NCBI GenBank assembly: GCA_963383645.1
Contig: OY726557.1
Span: 151,698,360-151,762,359 of the forward strand
Origin: Muscardinus avellanarius
Taxonomy: Eukaryota; Chordata; Mammalia; Rodentia; Gliridae
DNA: 64,000 bases
Direction: 5' to 3'
The stretch's first letter is position 1; every line of letters begins with the position of its first letter. Under the pieces are notes generated by a model. It worked only from the letters and a program-made list of their open reading frames with translations. It was not told where the DNA came from and searched no databases. This document shows, one piece after another, positions 44,693 through 56,650 of this stretch. A program made the position numbers and the translations under genes.

Positions 44693-47169
44693 ATCCTATA
44701 AATGAGCAGTAGGGCGTGTATAAAACTACTCAGAAATTGGATTAGCTATTCTTAGATGATTTAACTTAGACAATTAAAAAAAAGTATATGCATTTGACAT
44801 AAAAATTTTACATCAAATAGTATAACTTGGAATAGACATATGCAGTGTATGCAAGGTTCTTAGAACACTGGTGTTTAAATTGCTAGTGTTAGGCATAGAT
44901 AGTCATTGCTAACCTAGCTTGCTCAAATTTCATTACCTGTATTTAGGGCCCCAGGTTGGATCTGGAAGGGCTTGTTAACCTCTGGGATTTATGTACCTTG
45001 CTGTAGTTTCAAGAATCAGTTACAACTGTTTTAGACTATTGTTAATCACATTATTCCTAAGCCCTGCTTTAGATTTCAGAGATCTGAATTGTCACTTCAC
45101 CCAGAGGAAAGATGTATCCTTCATTAATGAACAGATGAAAATAATAGGAATCATTATTTTTTAAAGGAAATATACCAACAATTTTTTGTTAAGAAATAAC
45201 TTCTTGGATAACTTCCTCATTTACATAAGTTGTACTGGTTTTCTATCTTTGCTTCTCCATTTTGTGCTTAGGTTTGGTGGGATAACTTCCCCAATAAAAT
45301 ATGCTCACTCAAATCTTTATGTCCAGTTTAGTTTCAGGAGAGGCCCGGTTGCAGACAACTGTTTCTAAGGTATATTCCTGCAAAGTAGAGCCACTTAATG
45401 GGATTCTGGAATTGGAACAGTCACTGAAATAGAAAGAAGGACCTCTGTACTGGTAATAAGTAGGGTGGGAGAGGGAGCACCAGGCACATTGTAGCATTAT
45501 TATTACTAAAATTCTTACTTGTGGATAAATACAAAATGGATGCAGCAGGTTGTACACTTTTATGCGTATCTCTAGAGCTTGAAAGATATTGGAACAAAAT
45601 AATTATAAGAACTATGGAGTATCTCTCAGTCGATGATGGCCGGGTATTGGAGGGTAAATCTTATCATGTGGCTTCACCAACACCCCCTCTCCCCACAGAG
45701 GCAAGTATTGTAGGGATTTGCATAATGAAATGAATGTTAAGGAGTAGGGAGGCCCAGATTCTCCCTAGTAAGAGGGCTTCTCAGTCCTCAGCCATGTCTC
45801 ATCAGTCCTTGTGATGCAGGAGGGAATATGCCCAGGCACAGGACAGCCATAGGTCTCTGCTGCCAGACTTGACCCCATTCAGTTCTTAGTTCTCATTTGA
45901 TTCCTTTTTTTTTTTTTTTTAAAGAATCCCAAGGATGGAACAAGAGTTTTGAATATGTAGAAAAACTTAAAAGTCACTGCAAATGAGATCATGGGGGTCT
46001 TAACTCCTGTTTTTTAAATATATCAAGAAGGGAAGAAGATCTGAATTCTATTGTCTCCAAGAGACAAACTGCACAAGTAGATTTGCCTTTCTGATGAAGT
46101 AATTGATCAATGCCAATATTAATTTTTAAAACAATTGCTAAAATTTCTCATCATGTTCCCAAGTGATGGGACCCAAAGTGCATGATGACAAGGCTAAAAA
46201 AGTGTCTTTGTCTCTATTTTTCCTTCAAGCTTCCTTTTAATTTCTGCTAAAGTATTTGGCAATGTTAGGAACTGGTTCTGAGAACATAGTTTTGCCTGGA
46301 ATAACATAGTTTTGAGAACATAGTTCTGCCTAGGGGCTGGATATTCAGGTTTGCTCAGTTTGGTAGGTGTGGGGGCAATGCATGATAGCTCTGTATGTCT
46401 TGTTAACATTTTTGACTCTTTAAAATTGGGGCACAGTGGAACGTGAAGATTGAGAATGCCTCTGATTAGGGTTACACACAGAAAGAGACTGCAAGTTTTT
46501 GTAATAAGTTAAAATTTTTCTTCAAATGTACACAAGAGATTCCTTTCCCCAATTCAATTGGAACAACATTTCCCAGGATTTCTTGCTTTCTGACTTCCAT
46601 TGTTCCAGCTCAGGAAAAGCCCTTGTGGAAGGTTGGAGAGAGGGAGGGAAGTGCCAGGTTATCCCGGTGCCTGCTTTCTCTAGATTCAAGGGTCCCTGAG
46701 TCTTTCTCCTCTGTATTTGTTCTTATCAGACTGTCTTCTTCAGGTCCCTGCTTGAGTTGATAGTTCCATTTATTATTTTCTTCACTGTTTCTGTCCAGAC
46801 TAAAAGGTATAGCTGCCTTTTGTTCCTGCCAAATGTATCTTCACTGTTTGGCTTTTAAAGCTGTATGTTGCCTTTTATTCTTTTTATTTTTGTATCATAT
46901 TAATTTTGTATTATATTATTCTATATAAATACCTAGATTAGTTCTGTTTTTTGGATTGGACTCTGACTAAAATGAGTGTTGACATTTTTTTCCTACTTGT
47001 TTCATGCATCCTCTTTTCATTTCTTGTGGAAGTATTTTAAAGTAAATCTCAGACATCACACTATTTCACCCCTACAAACTATAGGATATATCTGTAAAGA
47101 TATAAAATGTTCCTAGGTAACTGCCAACTTAGAACCAGAACCAACAGAATTAGTAATTCCTGCATATCA
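44691..47169. other. Unassigned DNA, 2.5 kb
   Basis: No gene. It includes a T-run at 45904-45920 and a small local duplication (GAGAACATAGTTTTGCC and GAGAACATAGTTCTGCC near 46280-46332). The part from about 46980 resembles an old unnamed mammalian repeat. Confidence 0.35.
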
Positions 47170-47182
47170 CCCAGTATCATAT

Positions 47183-47221
<39 letters not shown>

Positions 47222-47430
47222 CTTATTTATTGCGGGTCTGGGGATGGAACCCAGGGGCATTCAACCTCCGAGCTACACCTCCTGCCCTATTTTTTATTCC
47301 TTATTTTGAAACCGGGTCTCACTGAGTTTCAGAGGGCCTCACTAAGTAGCTGAGGCTGTCTGCGAACCGCCATCCTCTGTCTCTGCCTCCCGAATGCTGG
47401 GATTACAAGCGTGTGCCACCACGCCTGGCT
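47170..47430 (-). mobile_element. B1-dID-like SINE with (TTTA)n tail
   Basis: (TTTA)n at 47179-47230 is the expanded reversed tail. Then the reversed ID-like arm (TCTGGGGATGGAACCC), linker and B1-like arm ending CACGCCTGGCT. CCAGTATC on both sides is a likely short TSD. Confidence 0.92.
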
Positions 47431-48471
47431 TCCAGTATCCTTTTTAGATTCAGATATTTTCATTAATTATTTTTCACAGCAGTTTGTTTAAATTAGGCTC
47501 ACATATTCTGGTTACTCATGTTTCTCCTAGCTCATTGGATTTGTAGAAATCTCTCCACTGACCGTCATTTAAATGTCACTGAGCCACTGAAGAGATTAGT
47601 CTGCTGTCCTGTATAACCAGATGCTAGATTTGTTTCTTTGTGTTCTAGTCTTATCATGTATTTCGCTCCCTTTTATCTTTCTTTGTATTAACTGAGACTT
47701 AGCTCTAGTGGAGAGCTTACATTCAAAGTTTTTTTCACTTGGTTTAATTTGGGTTTTGATTTTTCAAATATACTTCCTCTTTTGAGATCATCTCTTTTTT
47801 ACAAAAATAAAATCTTGCAAATGCAACTAATAATCACTAGAGCACCTTACTAAAGTTCAGTAGACATGTGGTGTAGCTTCCAAGTTATTGCAGGCAACCA
47901 GTTTTTGAATGTTTTACCATCATACAACATGAATTTCCATCCATCCATCCATCCTATTTTTTACCTTGATATTTGTAGTTATATTATCAAAATTGGGTAC
48001 TATCATAACAAAAAGTTATAAAATGTGTTATGAGACAGTAGATGGTATTTTGAGAAAATATAACCTCAAAATCTCAGTAGCTTAACAGAAGACATGATTA
48101 GTTGTCATTCATGGCATAGTTGTTGAATGAATAATCTCTTGTGTGTTTTAGAGACTCAGGTTCTTTCTGCTTGTTGGCTTCATCATCTTCTAGGAACCTT
48201 CATTGGGTGCCTTCACGTAGCCTAAAGATGAAGAAGAAAGAGAATGTGGCTGAATGGAGTTCTCTAATTTATTCCATAAATATAGCCATTTGTCATTTCC
48301 TGCTTCCACTTTCTTAAAAGTGGAGTAAAAATTCAAGGATATTGCAATATATGTTGAAAGTAAAATTTCCCTATATTTTGATGATTTTGTTCCTTATCTT
48401 TTTAAGTGATTTTCCACACAACCAGTCCAACAGCAATTTTGCATTTAATTGTATTGAGTTTTTCTTTTTCT
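47431..48471. other. Unassigned DNA
   Basis: No gene. A short (CATC)n run lies at 47938-47954. Confidence 0.35.
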
Positions 48472-48486
48472 TTTTTTTTATTACTT

Positions 48487-48521
<35 letters not shown>

Positions 48522-48903
48522 TTATTGGTGCACTGTATTCATACATCATAGTGGGATACAAACTTTGTAGACATACATGCACACATCGCCCAGTCAGCCC
48601 CCACCCAATCCCCACCCCATTCTCTCCCCATCCCTCCCTCCCATGCTTGGCTTAGTGGTTGACATCTAGTATTATAACAATTTATCCAGAATTAAAAATG
48701 ATAGTCTCACATAACAGTTTCATTTGTCTGATACCAAGCTTTTGATGACTTAAAGATAACATTTCAATATTTCTTTTTACTTTCTTTCTTACCAGAGAAT
48801 TTTTTTTTCTATTTTTTTTAGGTGAAACTATCATATATTTATATATTTATTTTTCAGAAAAAAAATCTATCCTAATATGGAAAATGGACTCTAGATACCC
48901 AAA
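48472..48903 (-). mobile_element. L1-tailed chimeric retroelement, copy 2
   Basis: Collinear with 16568-17041: (TTTA)n tail, L1 3' UTR end, then the same non-L1 segment (TTTGATGACTTAAAGATAAC, CAATATTTCTTTTT, ACCAGAGAATTTTTTT, GGACTCTAGATACCC). It stops at the same 5' boundary, but with one copy of the AAAAAGAAA unit instead of three. No clear TSD was found, and the right side abuts an old L1. Confidence 0.78.
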
Positions 48904-48904
48904 G

Positions 48905-49545
48905 CGATCTTGAAATAGAACAAAACTAGAAGATATATATTTTCTGATTTCAAACCATATAAAGCTACAAAAATTGAAACAGTGTAGTACTATTCTAAAG
49001 GCAGATATATAAACCCTTGGAGTTAAATAAAAGCCTAGAGCTAAATTCTTCCCTATATTGTCAAGTTATTTTTGACAAGGTTTCCACGAACATTTGGTGG
49101 TGGAAATAATAATCTTTTAACTAAATATTATTGAAACATAATAATTACATGGAAAAGAATAAAGTTGGACCCTTATCTAATCCCATATACAAATATTAAC
49201 TCAAAATACATAAAAGACCTAAATATAAATCTTAAGACTATAAACTTTTAGGAGAAAATCTGGGTCATAAAACCTCACAACATTGAAATTGGCAGTGATT
49301 TCTTGGATATGATTTCAATGGCACAGGCAACAGAAGAGTATACAAACTAACTAAAAAATAAAAAAAAAATTGTATATCCAAAGACAATGTAAACAGAGTT
49401 AACAGTTACTAATAGAATGGCATAAAATATTTCCAAATGCTATATCTGGTGGTATATTAATATTCCAACTAGAAATCCTAAAAATTAACAACAATAAAGG
49501 CAAACAATACCATTTAGAGATAGGTAAAAGACTAACATAAGTAAT
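48905..49545 (+). mobile_element. Old L1 ORF2 C-terminal fragment
   Basis: Broken ORF2 sequence: AGAACAAAACTAGAAG, TTCAAACCATATAAAGCTAC, ATAAAGTTGGACCCTTATCT, AAAGACCTAAATATAAATC and AATGGCATAAAATATTTCCA. Full of stops. It is cut on the right by a younger L1 5' half. Confidence 0.72.
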
Positions 49546-49549
49546 GAAT

Positions 49550-51285
49550 CTCCACAGATAACCAATCTTAGTTGACTGTTGGATGGAAACTCTTGTTTCT
49601 CTGGTTCTGGTGTGTGTTACCTATTTCTTCTTTGTAGTTAATCTTTTTGAGTATTTTCTCTAGTGCTGGTTTTGAAGACATAAATTCCTTCAGTTTCTGT
49701 TTGTCATGGAAGCTTCTTATTTCTCCATCTAATTTGATAGAAAGTTTTGCTGGGTAGGAAATTTTTGGCTGGATGTTGTTTTCTTTGAGAGTTTGGAATA
49801 TGTTACTCCAAGCCCTTCCGGCTCTCATGACTTGGTTTGGGAAATCTGGAGTGATTCTAATTGGTTTGCCTCTGAATGTCACTTGGCCCTTTGTTTTTGT
49901 TGCCTTTAAGATTCTCTGCTTGGCTTCCACATTGGTCATTTTGACAATTATGTGGTGTGGGGATCCTCTTCTCTGATCCTGTCTAAAGGGAGTTCTATAA
50001 GTTTCCTGGACCTGTGTATCAACCTCTTGCTCTATGTTTGGAAAATTTTCTGCTATTACTTCCTTGAAGAGATTGTTGATCCCTTTGGTTTCACTTTCTT
50101 TTCCCTCCTCTATTCCAATGATTCTTAGGTTAGCTCTCTTAAAATGGGCCCGTATTTCTTCAATATCAGATTCCTGCTGTCAGATATTTTTTCCTAGATT
50201 AGAAACTATGCGTTCATTTTTGGAATGATCATCTTCTAAGAGCGAGATTCTGTTCTCTATGTGGTCTAATCGGTTGTTTGTGCTTTGAGGCCTTTACTTC
50301 ATTAATTGCATCCTTTATCTCTTTTTGGCTCTCTCTGAGTTCTTTTCGAAGCACCTCTATTATTTCTACAGTTATATTCCTGATTTGATCTTCTAGAAAT
50401 CTCTGATTTTCTGTTTTATCGGGTTCTGATGTTGTGGGGTTGTGGGCATTCATTGCTCCAGTATTATTCCTCTTTCCCATGATTTCAGAAGTTTGTGCCT
50501 TCTCTGGGTTCTTCCCTTGGGTTACTATGACTTCACTTAAGGTGCTCTGGATCTCGAATCTGTAGTATCTCAGACCCCACTACTCCTTTACTGGGTTTTA
50601 TCACAGAGTCTCCGACCCAGAGAGTCGATAGAGGCTGCTTTAGACTGTGGGGGGTGCCAGGTTGCACGTTCTCCTATGGGGTAATATCTCTGCCACCACC
50701 ACTCCCCCACTGGGTCAAGTCCCAGGGAGTACAGTACTGGGATTTCTCCTCTGTGGCCTGCAATTTGACTCACTGTTCTTGAGTATGCAGATGTAGCTGT
50801 ACTGGATTTGGTGAATTCTCTGCTGCTGCCGCCGGTGGCAATATGGCGCCGCTGCCCCGCCCTTGGCCATGAGGCTGGCATATTTCTTCTTGGTTTTGAT
50901 TTCCACCCTGAATCCCTGCGGCGTGTGCTGATCTCAGCCACTGAGAGCTTTAGATTTTACCTGCGGCGAGAAATCCCGCCTGGCTATTCCGCAGCGGCTC
51001 ACCTCGGCTTGCTGTAGCTGTCTGGTGAATTTGCCGCTGCCGCCGGCAGTATGGTGCTGCTGCCGCGTCCTCGGGCTTGAGGCCGGTGTATCTCCTCTGT
51101 GGCTCTGAGCTCTGTTCTCAGTCAGCTTTCTCTCTGGAGCCTGGTGATTTTTTTGTTTCTCTGGTGATGGTGTTTTCTGGCTATGAAAGGCGCTGATTTT
51201 GTGGTAACGGAGATTGGTTGTTAGTGGGGCTCTTAAGCCCCTCTTTTCTTGGTTGCCATCTCTGTATTGAGTTTTTCTAAAGTCG
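49550..51285 (-). mobile_element. L1 5' half: monomeric 5' UTR plus broken ORF1, no ORF2
   Basis: On the minus strand the element starts near 51285 (GAGATGGCAACCAAG), has about 750 bp of CpG-rich 5' UTR, then ORF1. The ORF1 N-terminal, coiled-coil-like part is at 50229-50480 (heptad-like KTENQRFLEDQIRNITVEII) and the RNA-binding C-terminal domain at 49568-49939 (QVTFRGKPIRITPDF, YPAKLSIKL, FHDKQKLKEF). The parts are separated by a frameshift near 50285 and an in-frame stop near 50190. ORF1 ends at 49568 and no ORF2 or poly(A) follows. Confidence 0.9.
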
Positions 51286-52102
51286 TTGATGTAAAGTAGT
51301 TAAAGTAGTCCAGAGAAACTATTTTCTTTTTAACACTCATATTTCTTCACTTTACATAATATCTATATGATTAGATGTTAACTATACAATAAAGACTACT
51401 GAAATAGGCAGTATTTGGAAGAAATAACTTTTTTTAAATTTACAACTCAATGGGTGGGACAGAAGAGCAGGTGCACATCAGGAATTGTCCACTAACAAAG
51501 CTGCCATCAATAAGTTTTAAAGCAGGAAAGCAAACTTTTGATTAATCCAGTGAGTCAGTTAAGTAGAAGCTGATTAAAAAAAAAACTTATACAAGCCAAA
51601 TTATAGACTACTACAGAGCTTTCTCTTGCAGAAAATATAAAGTGAATCTAAATATGAAACATTGCTACTTTTATGCCATACTAAATGGTCAAAACAAAAT
51701 CATAAATCAACATCAGCAACCCAGATGTTTTAACTTGTAAAAACATAATTCTAAGGACAAATATCTTAGTTTTCATCTGAATGTTCTACTTTTCAAAAAG
51801 TGCTGTTTTGTTTCAGGTACAAATATTCATTCAATTTTAAAAGTAGACTCGGGGAAACATCACAGTTTTCTAATTGTTAAGTAGCTTGGGATTTTTCTTA
51901 AAATAACTAAGTTACATGGTAAACAAAAACATCTCATGTGATTAGCTCTTACATGTAGGCCAGATAAGACTCAGATATCATATGGTCAACAGTGCACAAA
52001 CTAAATGATAAAAAATATGAAAAAAAGAAAAGAAAAACAAATTGAGATATGAACTCAATTTGTTCAAAAGTCTCTCCAAAAGACAAATTATTTTGGTAAA
52101 AG
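51286..52102. other. Unassigned AT-rich DNA
   Basis: No gene recognised. Confidence 0.35.
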
Positions 52103-52111
52103 AAGTTCAAG

Positions 52112-53685
52112 GGAGCCAAACTTGAGAGGGAGAGAATGGGGTGGGAATTGAGGAAGGGCTAAATGAGTGACATGTGACTGTATGCCTCTACCATCTTGTA
52201 CTCCATTAAGATGTATGACTACAGGTGTTGGCAAAACTTGTTAACTATATGCAGAAAAATAGAAATTAATCCCACTTTCTCACTGTGCACAAGAGTCAAT
52301 TAAAGATGGATCAAAAACTTGGAAATTAGACCAGAGACTTTGAGGATCCTTGAAGAGGGCATAGGTCCAACACTGCAACACATAGGCACAGATAAAAACT
52401 TTCTAAACAAGACCCCAAAGACAAAAGGCAAATTCATATGTGGGACTGCATGAAACTAAAGAGCTTCTGTACAGCAAAAGAAACTGTCAAGAACCTCAAT
52501 CAAGAGCCAACACAATGGGAGAAGATTTTTGCCACCTACTCCTCTGATAGAGGACTAATATCTCGAATATACAGAGAACTCAAGAAACTCAGCACTAAGA
52601 AAACAAATAACCCAATCAAAAAATGGGCAAGTCTGCCAGGTGTGGTGGCACATGCTTGTAATCTCCTCGCTTGGAATTGTAGCCTGGAGGTAGAAGGGTT
52701 TCCAGGAACCCCAGTACCACCAGAAAAAAAAAGGGGGGGCAAGTGAATTAAAGGAAGAAATTCAAATGGCCAATAAATGCATGAAAAAATGCTCAACATC
52801 ATTAGCAATCAGAGAGATGCAAATCAAAACTACCCTGAGATTTCACCTAACTCCAACTAGAATGGCAATCATTAAAAACATAAACATCTTAATGGGATAA
52901 AAGACTTGTGGAGACAGAGATTCAACATTGTTGTTGAATTTGTATGCTGGCAAGGATGTGGAGAAGTGAAACTCTAAAACATTGTTGGTGGGATTGCAAA
53001 TTAGTGCAACCACCCTGGAAAACAGTATGGAGGATCCTCAGAAAAATGGAAATGAAATTACCATTTGGTCCAGCAATACCACTTCTGGGTATCTACCCAA
53101 AAGAAAGGAAACCAAACTACCAAACTAATGCATGTATATCTATGTTCATAGCTGCACAATTCACCATTGCCAAACTGGAAACAGCCACAATGTCCATCAA
53201 CAGATGAATGGATTACAAAACTATGGGATATGTACTCAATGGAATTTTACTCATCCATAAAGAAAAACACAATTATATCATTTACAGGGAAATGAATGGA
53301 ACTGGAGGATATTTTGCTATGTGAAATTAGTCAGTCACAAAAAATAAGATATCAGATACTTTCCCTAATATGTGAAAGCTAAGGAGAAATGGGTAACAGG
53401 AGGAAATCTGGATGAAGAAGGAGATCCTATTGAGGAGCAAATAAGTGACCTATCTGAGGGTATGAGAGGCGGGGAAGAGGGAAACTCTCTAAAGCACATG
53501 ATGTACTTAAACAAACATATCAAAGTCAATCACTAAGCCAAGCATGGGAAGGAGCAATGGGGAGGGAATGGGGTGGGGATTGGGTAAGGACTAATTGGGT
53601 GATATGTGCATGTATGTCTACACAAGTCTTTTATCCCATTAAGATGTATGACTACAATGCACCAGTTAAAAAAAAAAGAAAAAAA
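52112..53685 (+). mobile_element. Rearranged L1 3' insertion (3' UTR piece, then ORF2 end, 3' UTR, poly(A))
   Basis: Starts with a lone L1 3' UTR end (52112-52224, to TATGACTACA), then ORF2 from about 52226. Translated fragments at 52438-52630 ([29 protein letters not shown]) and 52944-53207 ([29 protein letters not shown]) are the ORF2 C-terminus. A 3' UTR with TACAATGCACCAGTT and a poly(A)/G tail ends it. AAGTTCAAG at 52103-52111 and 53686-53694 is a likely TSD for the whole unit. The frame is broken by a SINE and by point changes. Confidence 0.88.
52634..52736 (+). mobile_element. Internally deleted SINE within L1 ORF2
   Basis: Only the first 40 bp of the B1-like arm (GCCAGGTGTGGTGGCACATG to CGCTTGG) joined straight to the ID-like tail (TGTAGCCTGGAGGTAGAAGG, GGAACCCCAGTACCACC) and an A/G tail. 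GGGCAAGT on both sides is the likely TSD. Confidence 0.88.
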
Positions 53686-53771
53686 AAGTTCAAGAGACCT
53701 TTGTGGTATGGATAAAGCAAAGAGAAAGTAGAATGCACTTTAAAAGATGAAGAGAATTAAGAGAAGCAAAT

Positions 53772-53965
53772 AGACCCTTTTGTTTTTTATATTTTTATTC
53801 TTTTGATATTATGTTATAATTAAACATCATAATGAGATTCAAAGTGATATATTCATACACAACTTTATATATTTCCCTCCATATTGTACCTCACTACCCC
53901 TTTTTCTCTCCATGTGAATGATAGATTGATAGAAATGGCCCACCATAAATATTCCCCAGTCTTCA
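53772..53965 (-). mobile_element. L1 3' UTR fragment
   Basis: Reverse complement of an L1 end (complement of CATCATAATGAGATTCAAAG and flanking T-rich tail). Short and diverged. Confidence 0.65.
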
Positions 53966-54009
53966 TTAAAAAAGGAAACCACAAAACAAATGAATGCTGT
54001 CCTAAACAA

Positions 54010-54232
54010 AAAACTCAAGCCCAGTAGTGCATGCCTGTAATTCAATCATAGTACTTGGGAGGCTGAGACAGGGTCACAGGTTCAAGACCAGCCTCAGCAA
54101 CTTAGCAAGCTCCTCAATTAACTTAGCAAGACTTTCTTTCAAAATAATAAAAAGGACAGGGGGTGTAGCTCGGAGGTAGAATGTATCTGGGCAATCCCTA
54201 GTACCAAAAAAAAAAAAAAAAAAAAAAAAAAT
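54010..54232 (+). mobile_element. Diverged SINE with long poly(A)
   Basis: B1-like arm (CCCAGTAGTGCATGCCTG) with a small insertion, ID-like arm (GGGGGTGTAGCTCGGAGG, damaged box B) and an A-run of about 26. Confidence 0.88.
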
Positions 54233-55196
54233 GCTGAAGGCCAAGCCAGAGACAGCAAGGGAGAAAAAGGAAGTAGAGAAGTATGAAAACTATTTGCTGT
54301 GGCCTGCCCAAAGCTGAGGTAACTGCTGATCTGAGACCACTTTCTCTGCTGAAGACTTTTTTTTTACCACATTTGTGAGACTCAGGTTTGGAGAGTTAGG
54401 TGTTTAGTTCACAAAACCTATTTCTAATTTTATTTGCCCAAAGAAATGCAAACTCGCCTCTTTTTTTGCAAGTTTCATCTCACTGTATTTTTTTGCTTCT
54501 TGTTTAGTTCTTTTTATCTCTTGCCCTTCGTGGTTTTATTTGCTTTCTTAAGGTTTTAGCAATACAGCTAAAGGCATGACTGTTGTAGTTTGAGGACAGA
54601 AACTTGCATTGCAGTAGAGGAATCCATCCAAGTGTCTTGTCCATAACGTGAGAGGAAGCGGGCCTGATTTCTTAGGAACATAAAATGTAAGAATGGAGCA
54701 GATGTTTAATTAGAATACATATATAGACCTCAGCTTCCACTGAGTGAAAACGACTGCGATTTTGCTTCAGCTCTTTTCAGATATTGTCTGGCGTGTTCCT
54801 CCCCAGGGCTGCTTCTTGCGTGCCAATGTGATGTGTTTCACTACTGACACCTTGTGTGTCATTGTCAATACCCAGGAGTGATCACAAACATAAAATATTC
54901 CTAATAGTAAACTGACTGGTACTGCTTCTCTTACAAAATGCCTGTTTTAATTGGATAAAATAGGATTCATTCAAAGCTACTAAATTTGAAATAATGAAAA
55001 CTTTGAAAAGCCTGTAGGTAACCTTATTGTGTTTTCTGAGCTAGAATATGATTATGTCTTCTAAATGGTATGTTTAAAATTTTTTCACAAAATATGAATC
55101 AGAATAAATGACAATTTCTGTTTAAAATAGTGTAAATTAATGATACTTTTAAAACATTTAGGTTTTACCCAATAATAGCCAGTGGAACATAATCTT
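54233..55196. other. Unassigned AT-rich DNA
   Basis: No gene recognised. Confidence 0.35.
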
Positions 55197-55269
55197 TTAT
55201 TTTTTTTATACTTTTATTGGTGCATTATAGTCTCACATCATAATGTAAATCATAGTATAGTAACATAGG
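55197..55269 (-). mobile_element. L1 3' terminal fragment
   Basis: T-rich tail plus the complement of TGCACCAATAAAAG, then a short 3' UTR piece. It runs into the SINE. Confidence 0.6.
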
Positions 55270-55467
55270 CTTTTTTTTTTTTTTGCAGTACTGGGGATTG
55301 AACCTAAGAGCATCCTTCCTCTGAGCTACATCCCCAGCTCTATTTTTTATTCTTAATTTTTGAAACAGGGCCTCCCTAAGTAGCTGAGGCTGGCTGTGAA
55401 CCTGTGATACTCCTGTCTTAGCTTCCCAAGTACTGGGATTACAATTGTACACCACCACACCTGGCTG
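55270..55467 (-). mobile_element. B1-dID-like SINE
   Basis: Poly-T, reversed ID-like arm (GCAGTACTGGGGATTGAACC), linker, reversed B1-like arm with a small deletion, ending CACCACACCTGGCT. Confidence 0.92.
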
Positions 55468-55986
55468 TGACATAGTATTTTAATCCCCTAAACTCCCTAC
55501 GTATATCAGATGAATAAGCTAAATATTAATATGTGCTTAAAATAATTAAAATAATATATAGTGTCTTAATTTGATCTGGAGTGAGAAGGTCTTTTTGACA
55601 TAAGAAAACAGAAAAAGATTACATTGACTACTTTAATTATTTTTGTAAGTTAAATGTAGTGGTTAAATCAAAATATGAACTACAAAATAGAAAAAGGACA
55701 AACTGTAATGAAAACTAAACATTAGTAGTCTTATGAAAAATTTGATTACTTCACTACAACTGTTAAAAAATAAAATTGTCATTTATAAATAATTGATGTA
55801 ATAGAACTTTAAATAATATTACCATAGTTTTATTATTGAATTAGTCTAAAGTTTAAAAAATTATAATGCTCAGTGTTAATAAGAAATATAATCCTATAAA
55901 CTGCTTGGACAGCAGGAGTTTAATTTTAATTAAAAGGTGAGAAAGAGAGAGAGGTACAGTAGGATAAACAAGAGAGGATGCAAATA
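55468..55986. other. Unassigned AT-rich DNA
   Basis: No gene recognised. Confidence 0.35.
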
Positions 55987-56424
55987 AGATTGCTTTATTA
56001 TTTATTTATTTATTTTTACTTTTATTTATAAGTGGAACATATTAAAAATAGTATACATTTAGACTGTGCTTGGTGCCCTCTTTTTCCCCCTGGTTCCCCT
56101 TCCCCCCTCCCAACAATGAGTGTCCAGGGTAACCATGCTATATTCATACTTTTACACATATTCGGGTATAGCTCCTTCATTAATCAACCTCAGCCTTCTT
56201 CCTCTCCTATCCTTCCATTCTAGCTTTGCTGAGACTTCCCCTCCATTATCTGGATTCCCTCTGGTATCCCCCGTGCTCCCTAGTTTGGGCATATTAGAGA
56301 AAACATATGTCCCTTATCTTTCTGTGCTTGCCTGATCTCACTTAACATAATGTTCCCCAGATCTTTCTATCCTCTTGTGAATGCCATGATTTTGTTCTTC
56401 TTTATAGCTGAATCAAATTCCATT
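55987..56424 (-). mobile_element. L1 3' end, divergent 3' UTR group
   Basis: (TTTA)-rich tail, then a 3' UTR unlike the other L1s here (CCCCTGGTTCCCCTTCCCCC, TATATTCATACTTTTACACA), followed by ORF2-end sequence (complement of CTTAACATAATG, TAGCTGAATCAAATTCC). It stops where a SINE begins. Confidence 0.72.
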
Positions 56425-56650
56425 GTAATCCCAGTGCTTGGGAGGCTGAGACAGGAGAATCACACAGGTTCAAAGCCAGCCTCAGCTACTGAGTGAGGCT
56501 CTCAGCAACTTAGTGAGACCCTGTTTCCAAATAAAGTATAAAATAGGACTGTGAGTATAGCCCAGAGGTAGAAAATGCCCCTGGGTCCCACCCTCAGTAA
56601 CACACACACACACACATACACATACACACACACCCCAAAACAAAAAAAAT
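56425..56650 (+). mobile_element. SINE with (CA)n tail
   Basis: B1-like arm from TGTAATCCCAGTGCTTGG, linker AAATAAAGTATAAAATAG, ID-like arm with box B GGGTCCCACCC and a mixed CA/TACA tail. Confidence 0.9.

Noticed and set aside
52438..53207. Host genes in two plus-strand open frames
   Set aside because: Both are pieces of L1 ORF2, separated by a SINE and frame breaks.
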